Shown: positions 6,289 to 13,657 of the stretch, piece by piece
How positions within the stretch are numbered: position 1 is the first letter of the stretch
Layout: each line of letters starts with the position of its first letter
Source: RDXT01 sp033765305
GTDB taxonomy: Bacteria; Bacteroidota; Bacteroidia; J057
DNA length: 36,064 nucleotides
Reading direction: 5' to 3'
NCBI GenBank assembly: GCA_033765305.1
Contig: JANRID010000064.1
Span: 1 to 36,064 of the forward strand
The notes under the pieces: model-generated
The model's input: only the letters and a program-made list of their open reading frames with translations
What the model was told of the DNA's origin: nothing
The model's database searches: none
Position numbers and translations under genes: made by a program

Positions 6289-8079
6289 TTACGGCAGCAC
6301 CAGCGCCTTGCCCTGCCACGCCGTACCGCCATCCGACCGGATGAAAACCAGCACCCACCCGGCGCCTGCAGGCAGATCGACCGGATGCACGCCGGGCCGC
6401 AGCGGCTCCCGGAGCAGTTCCTGACCCAGCAGGCTATGGATTTCTAACATGGCGCCGGAACCGGCGGGCACCTGATGGCGCAGATACATCCGCCCCCGGC
6501 TGGGATTGGGGCTGATGCTTGCCGCTGCCGCAGACTGGGGTGTAAGGGAAACCGCCGGACTGCACAGATTTCCGCTCCAGATATTCCGCTGGCAGAAATA
6601 TTGGCGGATGGTCTCGGTATGCGCGCCTCCGTAAAGCACGGAATCGGCGTCGAGCAGCAGCAGCCCGCCGTCGGCCAGGCTCATGCCCGGCATATGGCCG
6701 TACAGTTCCTGCAGGGCAAGGCGGTCGCAGACGGTATCGCCCGCTTCAAGCCGGATCTGCATCAGCGTGGCAGCCCACAGTTCGCCGAGCGTGTAGATAT
6801 TCACCAGCGGCGGCGGATACGTCATGCTGGTCATGGCCGTGCGTCCGGGCCAGAATTCATTGTGCCCGTCCCAGTCGAACAGCAGATGCCAGTTCCAGGG
6901 ATTCAGGTCGTAGGAATACGCCGCTGCGAAGTAGTCCCCTACCCCTTCGTCGAGCCCCTGCCGCTCCAGTCCGCTGCGGGTGCCTGGCGAGGCGGCATAG
7001 GAGAGCGCATGGCCGTATTCGTGAATGATCACATCCGCATCTTCGGCATCGTCCACGCCGCCATCGCCGAGGAGGATGTACGACAAGGTATCGTTGGGCA
7101 CGAAGGTGGACTGATCGAGGTCCGCCTTGCCATGCGCATCGGCCCGGAAAGGGCGGTTCTGGAGATTGGTGAAGCCCAGCCGCTGCACATAGCGCTGGAA
7201 GGTGTCGAGGTGGTAATACACCATCACATCTTCAAAGCCGTCCTGGTCCCGGGTGAAATAAAACGCGCCATCCGCCGAAACCGCCGGCGGGACGCTGAAG
7301 CTCGCGATGTCTTCGAGTTTCACATACGGCCCTTCCAGGCGGAACAGTCCGTCGCGCCAGGTGAGATTGCGCAGCACCACCGTATCCATCGCGGTCTCGA
7401 ATACCGGGCTGTGCTGATCCTGCTGGTCGGTAAACAGCGCACCATAGGGTGCCATGAGCCGGGTGCAGGGGTTGGGGATGAATACGCGGCCTGTGCCGCT
7501 GGTATCGATGCCGGCATAGGCTGCCAGATCTTCCCGGTACAGTTCCCGCCCGTCCGGCCCGTGCAGGCCGATTTCCTCCGCTGTGCCTGCCCCATGCACC
7601 GTGCAGGCATATACCGGAATGAGGCCGCCCTCCGTATGCAGCCAGCCCCGCCGCACAGCAGCCTGCTGCACGCCCCCTTGCTCCCAGAACCGCTGCGCCA
7701 TCACGCTGTCCGGCTGCCCGAATACCGGCGCCGCTGCCTCCCGGACCCTCACTGCCGCATGCATCACAGCGCGCAGGCGCCCGGCAGGGTCCACATGCGC
7801 CTTGATCCCGGCCCTGAGAATAGGCAGGCCTTCATAATACTGGCCGAAATGCCAATAGCGCCCGCCGGGGCTGTCCATCTGCCGCTCCAGGCGGAACTCG
7901 CCCCCGGCGGCACGCAGGTCCGGCCATTGCGCGAGCACCGCATCCAGCACTGCCGGCGCGGCATGCCCCGGTGCCAGCTGCACAGAACATGCCCGGTAGG
8001 CGGTCTGCGCGGCAATCGGCTGCCGCCCGGCAAGGAGCGCAAGCAGCATCCACAGGCTTCTGCTAGCTAAGTTCTTCAT
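6289..8079 (-). CDS. Secreted zinc metallopeptidase (fungalysin/thermolysin-like) with T9SS sorting tail
   Basis: Extracellular gluzincin-type protease, 596 residues from the ATG at 8079. A signal peptide (hydrophobic LWMLLALLAG, cut near AAQ) is followed by an FTP/PepSY-like propeptide (about 25-130), then the catalytic domain with HEYGH (His353, Glu354, His357) and the third zinc ligand in GLDEGVGDYFA (Glu378), the spacing and DEGxxD context seen in M36/M4 families. The last 75 residues start with SPNPSRG and form a type A T9SS sorting domain. The ATG at 8079 was preferred over an upstream Met at 8115 because it gives a clean signal peptide; it overlaps the end of the yigZ-like gene by 17 bases, implying coupled translation. 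Confidence 0.9.
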   Translation of the reverse strand: MKNLASRSLWMLLALLAGRQPIAAQTAYRACSVQLAPGHAAPAVLDAVLAQWPDLRAAGGEFRLERQMDSPGGRYWHFGQYYEGLPILRAGIKAHVDPAGRLRAVMHAAVRVREAAAPVFGQPDSVMAQRFWEQGGVQQAAVRRGWLHTEGGLIPVYACTVHGAGTAEEIGLHGPDGRELYREDLAAYAGIDTSGTGRVFIPNPCTRLMAPYGALFTDQQDQHSPVFETAMDTVVLRNLTWRDGLFRLEGPYVKLEDIASFSVPPAVSADGAFYFTRDQDGFEDVMVYYHLDTFQRYVQRLGFTNLQNRPFRADAHGKADLDQSTFVPNDTLSYILLGDGGVDDAEDADVIIHEYGHALSYAASPGTRSGLERQGLDEGVGDYFAAAYSYDLNPWNWHLLFDWDGHNEFWPGRTAMTSMTYPPPLVNIYTLGELWAATLMQIRLEAGDTVCDRLALQELYGHMPGMSLADGGLLLLDADSVLYGGAHTETIRQYFCQRNIWSGNLCSPAVSLTPQSAAAASISPNPSRGRMYLRHQVPAGSGAMLEIHSLLGQELLREPLRPGVHPVDLPAGAGWVLVFIRSDGGTAWQGKALVLP

Positions 8080-8683
8080 TTTCGTCAGATTCCACATGCA
8101 GGAAAACGCGGGCAAGCCGCAATTGCTCCTCCAGCGCCGGAAATTCGTCTGCCCGTATAGCTAACGTCTGGCGGCAGCGGTCGGTATAGCTGGCCTGCAA
8201 AATTTCTGCCGGACGCCTGTGCATCAGCCGGTTCAGCTCGGCGGTGCGTTCGTAGGGGTATTCGATGGTGAATACCACCCGCGGGATCACCTCGATCCGT
8301 TCTGCCCGGCTCAGCGCATCGTCTGCTGCGCCCCGGTACGCCTCGATCAGCCCCCGAACCCCCAGCTTGATGCCGCCGAAATACCGCACCACGACGATCT
8401 GCACCCGCGTCAGCTCATGGGAGCGGATCGAAGCCAGGATGGGTGCGCCTGCGCTGTGGGCCGGCTCACCGTCGTCATTGGCGCTGCTGTGCTCGCCCTG
8501 CACGCCGAGCCGCCAGGCATAGCAGTGGTGCCGGGCATCGTGATAGGCCCTGCGCAGCCCGGCCAGGTGGCGGGCCGCCTCCTCCCGGCTGCGCACCGGC
8601 GCTGCAAATGCCAGAAAGCGCGATCCCTTTTCGCGGAGCAGCCCCTCCGCCGGACCGGCCAGCGTGTGCAGAAAGCCGCTCAT
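8063..8683 (-). CDS. IMPACT/YigZ family protein (UPF0029)
   Basis: The 206-residue product belongs to the YigZ/IMPACT family, whose eukaryotic member modulates GCN2 and translation control; the bacterial role is poorly defined. Diagnostic motifs are present: HHCYAWRLG, the signature around SANDDGEPAHSAGAPIL (about residues 67-83) and VVRYFGGIKLGVRGLI. A C-terminal DUF1949-like ferredoxin-fold region (from about residue 140) completes the normal length. Its start overlaps the preceding gene by four bases (ATGA at 8680-8683) and its end overlaps the peptidase start by 17, so it sits in the middle of a translationally coupled run. Confidence 0.93.
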   Translation of the reverse strand: MSGFLHTLAGPAEGLLREKGSRFLAFAAPVRSREEAARHLAGLRRAYHDARHHCYAWRLGVQGEHSSANDDGEPAHSAGAPILASIRSHELTRVQIVVVRYFGGIKLGVRGLIEAYRGAADDALSRAERIEVIPRVVFTIEYPYERTAELNRLMHRRPAEILQASYTDRCRQTLAIRADEFPALEEQLRLARVFLHVESDENEELS

Positions 8684-9600
8684 CCTGCGTGTTTTTCCTG
8701 CACCACAAAGAAGCCTTCTTCTCCCTGGGGCTGATACAAGGGCATGAATATCAGACCCGTGTACGGCGCGAGCACATCGCCGCCCCGGTCCTGGCCCAGC
8801 GGCTCTCCGGCATGGACCGGGTCGAAGTTGGTGTATCCCGGACGCATGCGGAACTGATCCTCCGGCCGGATGGCATGCCGGTACACCACCTCCAGCGCCG
8901 GCGGGATGTGCCGGGCGGCCCGGATCATGCGGGCCTCGTGCTGCGCGTAGCCGGGGATGTCTTCCGGGTCCAGGGCGCCGCAGCGCGCCAGCAGCAGGCA
9001 GACCGCCGCAATGTGGTTCTGCACCGCCTCCGGATCGTCGTGCTGCCCCGCCTCGAATGCCAGGCCGGTCCAGCCCCGGCGGTCCGCATACACATTCAGC
9101 GTCGAGGACAGGGCATTCGTCAGGTTAAAAATCACCGGTGCGTGCAGTGCCGCTGCAAGCTGCTGATTGCCTGAGCGGTCCGATACAATGGCGAATGCGG
9201 CGCCGGCGGCGGAGGTCGTGTGCAGATCCAGCAGCACCCGGCTTCGGCACGGCACAGCTTCGAGCCGTTCCAGGCAGGCAGACAGCCCGGCCAGCTCGGC
9301 AAATTCATATTCCAGCTGCTCCGGCGGAAGCTGGCGCACGGCCTGAAGCTGTTCGGCCGTCCACAGGCGGTTGAGGTCGCGGTGCAGGTAGCGCCGCCGC
9401 ACGGCGAGCGCCTGGCGGTTGCCGCGCAGGCCGGCAAGCCGCCCGCGCAGCAGGTGCTGCACCGGCTTCAGCAGCCCGAATACGTATTCGAGGGCTTCCA
9501 CGCCGGCAGGCTCGTTGCCGTGCAGCCCTCCGATGCAGCAGATCAGCGGGCCGGGGATGCCGTTGTCGATTTCTCCGATGAGTCTGGACGGGAGTTCCAT
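8680..9600 (-). CDS. Succinylglutamate desuccinylase/aspartoacylase family protein
   Basis: Zinc amidohydrolase of the M14-like AstE/ASPA family, 306 residues from the ATG at 9600; it would cleave an N-acyl amino acid, but the substrate is not evident. Zinc ligands: GGLHGNE (His27, Glu30) near the start and the later His in DLHTT. RGNRQAL and DLNR segments are also family hallmarks. The open frame continues upstream to 9867, but that part overlaps the membrane protein gene and lacks family similarity, so the internal Met was chosen. The stop overlaps the yigZ-like start (ATGA). Confidence 0.9.
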   Translation of the reverse strand: MELPSRLIGEIDNGIPGPLICCIGGLHGNEPAGVEALEYVFGLLKPVQHLLRGRLAGLRGNRQALAVRRRYLHRDLNRLWTAEQLQAVRQLPPEQLEYEFAELAGLSACLERLEAVPCRSRVLLDLHTTSAAGAAFAIVSDRSGNQQLAAALHAPVIFNLTNALSSTLNVYADRRGWTGLAFEAGQHDDPEAVQNHIAAVCLLLARCGALDPEDIPGYAQHEARMIRAARHIPPALEVVYRHAIRPEDQFRMRPGYTNFDPVHAGEPLGQDRGGDVLAPYTGLIFMPLYQPQGEEGFFVVQEKHAG

Positions 9601-9623
9601 CCTGCAAAGGTACGCAAGACTGC

Positions 9624-11024
9624 TTATTCCGGAGGCGTCCGGGACAGATCCGGACGGTTTTTGCCAGGTTCTGCATACATCCAGGCCGCCGTCAGCAGTG
9701 CTGCCAGGATGAGCAGCCACGATACGCGGCCCTGGAGCCGTCCGTAGACATTGGCAAGCGTGGCTGTCACGGCGGCATTGGCCAGCAGCGCAGCCAGCAG
9801 GCCGGCGAGGATCCGGCGGCGCGCCGGAGGGAGCTGCCGCAGGCGGCCCGCACCCAGCTGGTAGCACAGCCAGCCTGCCGAAGCAGCCAGCAGCAGACTG
9901 TGCAGCGTCTGCAGCCAGCCCAGGTTCAGGCGCTGGTTCCAGATATCGGTCTGCTGGCGGGCGTTGAGAAATACCGGATGCTCATGCGGCACATAGCGGC
10001 GGATGGCCTCCCAGGGCGGACTGCCGGGGCTGCCGTACCAGTCGGTTTCAAGGCCTTCCCCGAGCGGATTCTGGAGCAGCTGCGAGGCGGTGGACCGGAG
10101 TGCTTCGCCGGCCATCCAGAGCAGGTAGCGGGGGCTGCGGAGGGCATCGCCCAGCACATGCAGGTAGTCCTGCCGCACGGCCTGCCAGCCGCCGGCGCGC
10201 AGGGCCGGGCTCCGCTCCGGGTCCCAGATAAATTCCCGGCTGGAGCCGGGCAGCGCGTCCCGGTACCCGCAGAGCGCATAGCCCGCTTCCGGGCATCGCT
10301 CATCCAGAAAGGGTTTGAGCATGCCGGCATCCAGCATGCGGCCCAGCAGCACCACATGCCCCCAGCGGGCGAGGCGCCAGCCGCCGCCTGCGGCGGCGTT
10401 GAGGCTCAGCGCAGCTGCCAGCCCGATCGCCAGGGCAGAGAACCCGATGCCGTGGGCGCGCGCCGGCGCCCAGCGCCGTGCAGCCCAAGCCGCTGCAAGC
10501 CAGTCGGCCAGCAGGATGCCGGCCAGGATCAGCCCATGCGACAGGTGCGCGCCGGCAGCCAGCGCGAGGACCAGCGCCGGAGCGGCGGCACGCCGCCAGT
10601 CCGGGTCCAGCCGGAGGCAGAGCCAGGCCAGCACGCCGGCAGGCAGCAGCCAGTCGGGCATCAGCTGCGAGGTGTACCAGCCTGCGCCGGTGGCAAGCGC
10701 CAGCAGGCCGGTCAGCGGGAGCGCCCAGCGCTCCGCAAGCTGCGCATCCAGCGCTCCGCGCAGGAAGCGCAGCAGCAGCCAGGCCATGATCAGCCCCTGG
10801 GCCCAGATCACCGGCCAGAGGGTCGCGCCGTGCAGGCTCAGGACCCGGATCCACCCGCCGTACATCAGCGGCCGGTCTTCCGGCGCCTGCCAGCGCATGC
10901 CGCTGGAGAGATAGGTGCCGGTGTCGGCATACACGAGCGGATAGCCGTTGTACAGCGCCGGTCCGCAGAGCAGAAGCGCAGCGACGGGCAGCAGCAGCCA
11001 GAAGCGGGGGATGCGGAAACGCAT
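9624..11024 (-). CDS. Multispanning membrane protein of unknown function
   Basis: The 466-residue product is an integral membrane protein with roughly nine or ten hydrophobic segments, the first at residues about 8-24 (FWLLLPVAALLLCGPALYNG). The early loop with YADTGTYLSSG and the overall plan, an Asp-bearing first periplasmic loop, many helices and a soluble segment around 225-345, resemble GT-C-type glycosyltransferases or O-antigen-type membrane proteins, but I see no diagnostic motif. It lies 23 bases upstream of the aspartoacylase-like gene and is probably in the same transcript. Confidence 0.8.
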   Translation of the reverse strand: MRFRIPRFWLLLPVAALLLCGPALYNGYPLVYADTGTYLSSGMRWQAPEDRPLMYGGWIRVLSLHGATLWPVIWAQGLIMAWLLLRFLRGALDAQLAERWALPLTGLLALATGAGWYTSQLMPDWLLPAGVLAWLCLRLDPDWRRAAAPALVLALAAGAHLSHGLILAGILLADWLAAAWAARRWAPARAHGIGFSALAIGLAAALSLNAAAGGGWRLARWGHVVLLGRMLDAGMLKPFLDERCPEAGYALCGYRDALPGSSREFIWDPERSPALRAGGWQAVRQDYLHVLGDALRSPRYLLWMAGEALRSTASQLLQNPLGEGLETDWYGSPGSPPWEAIRRYVPHEHPVFLNARQQTDIWNQRLNLGWLQTLHSLLLAASAGWLCYQLGAGRLRQLPPARRRILAGLLAALLANAAVTATLANVYGRLQGRVSWLLILAALLTAAWMYAEPGKNRPDLSRTPPE

Positions 11025-11072
11025 GCCCCAAAGATAGCCGAATATTCTGGAGCGCCGTACCTGCGCAAGCAG

Positions 11073-11390
11073 TCAGAGACGCACCTCTTTGATCTGATAG
11101 TAAAACCCGTCGGTTACTTCGAAGTAGTACGTGCCTTCGTCGAGGCCGCTTACTTCGATTTCCTCCGTGCAGCTGCCCCGGAGCGGCGGGTCCTGCTCGT
11201 GGAAAAGCCTGCCGGAAGCATCGGTAACCCGGATCGTCAGATCCTCGGAATCACGCAGATTCAGCTCGATGCGGATTTCTTCGCATTCCGGCGCGGAGCT
11301 TCCGCGCGACGGGTGGACGGTAAACCCGATGGTCGAACGAACGGTATCAGTAGAAGAGCCAAGGCGGGGGGACTGCGTAAACAATGGCAT
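11073..11390 (-). CDS. Small beta-rich protein, sorting-tail or DUF3244-like
   Basis: A 105-residue product from the ATG at 11390 (a TTG four codons earlier is the other possible start). Residues about 35-105 alternate strands in a pattern like small Bacteroidota immunoglobulin-like or T9SS-tail domains: IRIELNLRD, LTIRVTDASGRLFHE, IEVSGLDEGTYYFEVTDG, ending YQIKEVRL. No clear signal peptide precedes it. Two Cys (in APECEE and GSCTEE) could pair if exported. Function unknown. It is 48 bases upstream of the membrane protein gene on the same strand and may head that operon. Confidence 0.62.
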   Translation of the reverse strand: MPLFTQSPRLGSSTDTVRSTIGFTVHPSRGSSAPECEEIRIELNLRDSEDLTIRVTDASGRLFHEQDPPLRGSCTEEIEVSGLDEGTYYFEVTDGFYYQIKEVRL

Positions 11391-11519
11391 GAGAAAACCC
11401 AAAACCCGAATTCAGGTAAAATAAGGCGATATTTGCAGGAATACACAACAAACTCCAACGAGGTCCGGATTATTATCGGCAAACCGACTTTTTTCACGTA
11501 CCAATCGTCAATCCGTCCG

Positions 11520-11527
11520 CAAATATA
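11520..11527 (-). promoter_or_regulatory. Putative -7 element in the 11391-11558 divergent gap
   Basis: The minus strand reads TATATTTG, an exact TAnnTTTG match, about 130 bases upstream of the ATG at 11390. No clear -33 TTG accompanies it. It could drive the long minus-strand operon 11390-6289. No plausible equivalent was seen for the plus-strand gene at 11559. Confidence 0.3.
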
Positions 11528-11558
11528 CGCCGGAGCCATTTCCGATTCACATTCCGCC

Positions 11559-12164
11559 ATGTCCGAGAAACCCTTTGCACCTCCTGCCAGCCTCGAAGCA
11601 GGCTTCGCGGCCTGCCTGCGCCTGCTCGGGCGCGCGGCCGCAGACGAACGCTCCCCCATGCACACCGCCGCATTTGCCACGCGGGGCCCGGAAGGCTTCG
11701 GGGTCCGCACGGTGGTATTCCGCGCATTCCATGCCGCCGGACGCCTGCTCGACTGCCACAGCGATATCCGGGCCGGGAAAATCGCGGCGGTCCGGCTCGA
11801 TCCGCGCGTCGAGTGGCTTTTCTGGCACCCCCGGCACCAGGTGCAGCTCCGCATCGCCGCGGAGGCCTCGCTGCACAGCCAGGATGCGGATGCGGAAACG
11901 GCCTGGCGCGCACTTTCCCCCGCTACCCGCCTGCATTACAGCGCCCGGACCATGCCCGGAACGGAAATCGGCACGGTTCAGGACGGAATCGGCGCTTATA
12001 CAGCCTACGCAGATCTGCCCGCCGCAGATCCGGATGCCTGGTTTCCGAATTTCTGCCTCATCCGCTGCCGGATGACCTCGATGGAAGCCTTGTGGCTGAG
12101 CCGCGAAGGCCACCGCCGCGCACGCTTCAGCCCGGACGGCAGCGGCACCTGGCTGGTGCCCTGA
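11559..12164 (+). CDS. Pyridoxamine 5'-phosphate oxidase-like flavin-binding protein (Alr4036 type)
   Basis: The 201-residue product fits the PNPOx-like FMN-binding split barrel of the Alr4036 kind. Visible: MHTAAFATRG and GVRTVVFRAF for the first strands, DCHSDIRAGKI where FMN phosphate contacts are expected, WLFWHPRHQVQLRI, a Ser/Arg-rich helix SPATRLHYSA, and a C-terminal PNFCLIRCR strand with WLSREGHRRARF. The true substrate is unknown; it need not make pyridoxal phosphate. The open frame extends far upstream, but that part is antisense to the membrane protein, so the ATG at 11559 is the sensible start. Probably co-oriented with, though 80 bases from, the oxidoreductase gene. Confidence 0.85.
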   Translation: MSEKPFAPPASLEAGFAACLRLLGRAAADERSPMHTAAFATRGPEGFGVRTVVFRAFHAAGRLLDCHSDIRAGKIAAVRLDPRVEWLFWHPRHQVQLRIAAEASLHSQDADAETAWRALSPATRLHYSARTMPGTEIGTVQDGIGAYTAYADLPAADPDAWFPNFCLIRCRMTSMEALWLSREGHRRARFSPDGSGTWLVP

Positions 12165-12244
12165 TCGGCTGCATTTCTTGCCCGGCATGATGCGCCATCT
12201 GCGCTTTCCGGCTATCTTGCAGGCCTTGCATCAATCTGAACCGC

Positions 12245-13240
12245 ATGGAAAACCGGCAATATCTGCTCGCCAAGCGCCCGGTGGGCCAGCCGCAGCGCAG
12301 CGACTTCGAATACCGCACCGGTCCGGCGCCCGATCCGGGGCCCGATGAGGTGCTTGTCCGCAACCGCTACATCTCCCTCGACCCGGCCATGCGGGGCTGG
12401 ATGAACGACGCACGCTCCTACATCCGGCCTGTGCAGATCGGAGAAGTGATGCGGGCCGGCACCGCCGGCGAAGTCATCGCCTCGAATTCCCCGCTGTTTG
12501 CACCCGGCGATTTCGTCTACGGCAGCGGCGGAGTCCAGGACTATTACACCGCGCAGGCCCGCCATCTCCAGCGCATCGATCCGCAGCTTGCGCCGCTGCC
12601 CGTCTATCTGGGCACGCTCGGCATGCCCGGCATGACGGCCTACTTCGGCCTGACGGAGGTAGGCCAGGCGAAAGCAGGCGAAACGGTGGTCATTTCCGCT
12701 GCATCGGGTGCCGTGGGAAGCGTGGCCGGGCAGATCGCGAAACAGCTGGGATGCAGGACCATCGGCATTACCGGCGGCGAAGCCAAGTGCCGCTACATTA
12801 CGGAAACCCTCGGCTTCGACGCTGCGGTGGATTACCAGGCAGGATCCCTGCGCGACCAGCTCAAGGCCGCATGCCCCGACGGCATCGACGTGTATTTCGA
12901 CAATACAGGCGGCGAAATCCTCGATACGGTGCTCACCCGGCTCCGCATGAAAGCCCGGATCGCGGTGTGCGGCGCCATTACCCAGTACAATTCCACGGAA
13001 AAAACGGCAGGCCCCTCCAACTACCTCTCCCTCCTGGTCAACCGGGCACGCATGGAAGGGTTTGTCGTGTTCGATTATGCGCCGCGCTATCCGGAGGCGC
13101 TTGCCCGCATGATTCCCTGGTATCAGGAAGGAAAGCTCCTGAGCCGGGAAGAAATCGTACCCGGGCTGGAAACGTTCCCTGAAACCCTGCTGCGGCTGTT
13201 TACCGGGGACAAAACAGGCAAACTGGTGCTGGCTGTGTAA
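12245..13240 (+). CDS. NADP-dependent oxidoreductase (CurA/leukotriene B4 dehydrogenase-like MDR)
   Basis: Zinc-independent medium-chain reductase that reduces activated carbon-carbon double bonds of enals and enones with NADPH. The 331-residue product opens with the family motif LLAKRPVGQP, followed by YISLDPAMRGWM (42-53), then the Rossmann glycine motif in SAASGAVGS (151-159), and downstream CGAITQYN and LVNRARMEGFVVFDY. The zinc ligands of alcohol dehydrogenases are absent, as expected for this subfamily. Length is typical. The Rieske gene follows after nine bases. Confidence 0.94.
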   Translation: MENRQYLLAKRPVGQPQRSDFEYRTGPAPDPGPDEVLVRNRYISLDPAMRGWMNDARSYIRPVQIGEVMRAGTAGEVIASNSPLFAPGDFVYGSGGVQDYYTAQARHLQRIDPQLAPLPVYLGTLGMPGMTAYFGLTEVGQAKAGETVVISAASGAVGSVAGQIAKQLGCRTIGITGGEAKCRYITETLGFDAAVDYQAGSLRDQLKAACPDGIDVYFDNTGGEILDTVLTRLRMKARIAVCGAITQYNSTEKTAGPSNYLSLLVNRARMEGFVVFDYAPRYPEALARMIPWYQEGKLLSREEIVPGLETFPETLLRLFTGDKTGKLVLAV

Positions 13241-13249
13241 CTGTTCCGC

Positions 13250-13657
13250 ATGAACCGATCCGAATTCCTCCGCCAGACCCTGGCAGCGGGCAGCGTCCTG
13301 TGCGCAGGCGCTGCGCTGGAGGCCTGCGCCCTGCTGGAAGATGCCGAGATGCAGGTCGGCGCCCTGGCCGAGCTCGAAGCCCGCGGCTTCATCGAGACCC
13401 GCTTCAACGGACGGAAAATCCTGGCGGTCTGGCTGGACGGCAAACCCGTCATTTTCAGCCTGATCTGCCGCCACAAACGCTGCACGGTGCGCTACCACGA
13501 GGAGGAGGCGCAGTTTGTATGCCCCTGCCATGACGGCCTGTACGACCGCTACGGCCAGGTGCTGGACGGGCCGCCGCCCGGCCCCCTGCGCCGCTATGCC
13601 GCCGAGATCCGCGACGGCGAGCTCTGGGTGCTCAACCGCTTCGAGCCGGAAGGCTAA
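13250..13657 (+). CDS. Membrane-anchored Rieske [2Fe-2S] protein
   Basis: A 135-residue electron-transfer protein. Cluster ligands are Cys73 and His75 (CRH) and Cys91 and His94 (CPCH); Cys78 and Cys93 match the disulfide pair of the high-potential cytochrome bc-type Rieske proteins. The N-terminus has a degenerate twin-arginine-like start (NRSEFLRQ), a hydrophobic stretch, and a possible lipobox LEAC (Cys26), so it is probably exported and lipid-anchored. No cytochrome b gene is nearby, so its partner is unknown; the co-oriented NADPH reductase nine bases upstream may be coincidental. The stop overlaps the convergent T9SS gene by four bases. Confidence 0.92.
   Translation: MNRSEFLRQTLAAGSVLCAGAALEACALLEDAEMQVGALAELEARGFIETRFNGRKILAVWLDGKPVIFSLICRHKRCTVRYHEEEAQFVCPCHDGLYDRYGQVLDGPPPGPLRRYAAEIRDGELWVLNRFEPEG

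Noticed and set aside
11330..11402. Possible frameshift at a C6 run in the small beta-rich gene, because the other frame looks like a signal peptide (about 11320-11380)
   Set aside because: Dropping one C gives a hydrophobic N-terminus but then leaves the domain's frame, so two compensating shifts would be needed. The present frame is continuous from ATG to stop.
9900..11558. Long upstream extension of the PNPOx-like frame
   Set aside because: It is antisense to the membrane protein and small beta-rich genes and has Gln/Arg/Pro-rich shadow composition; the domain starts after the ATG at 11559.
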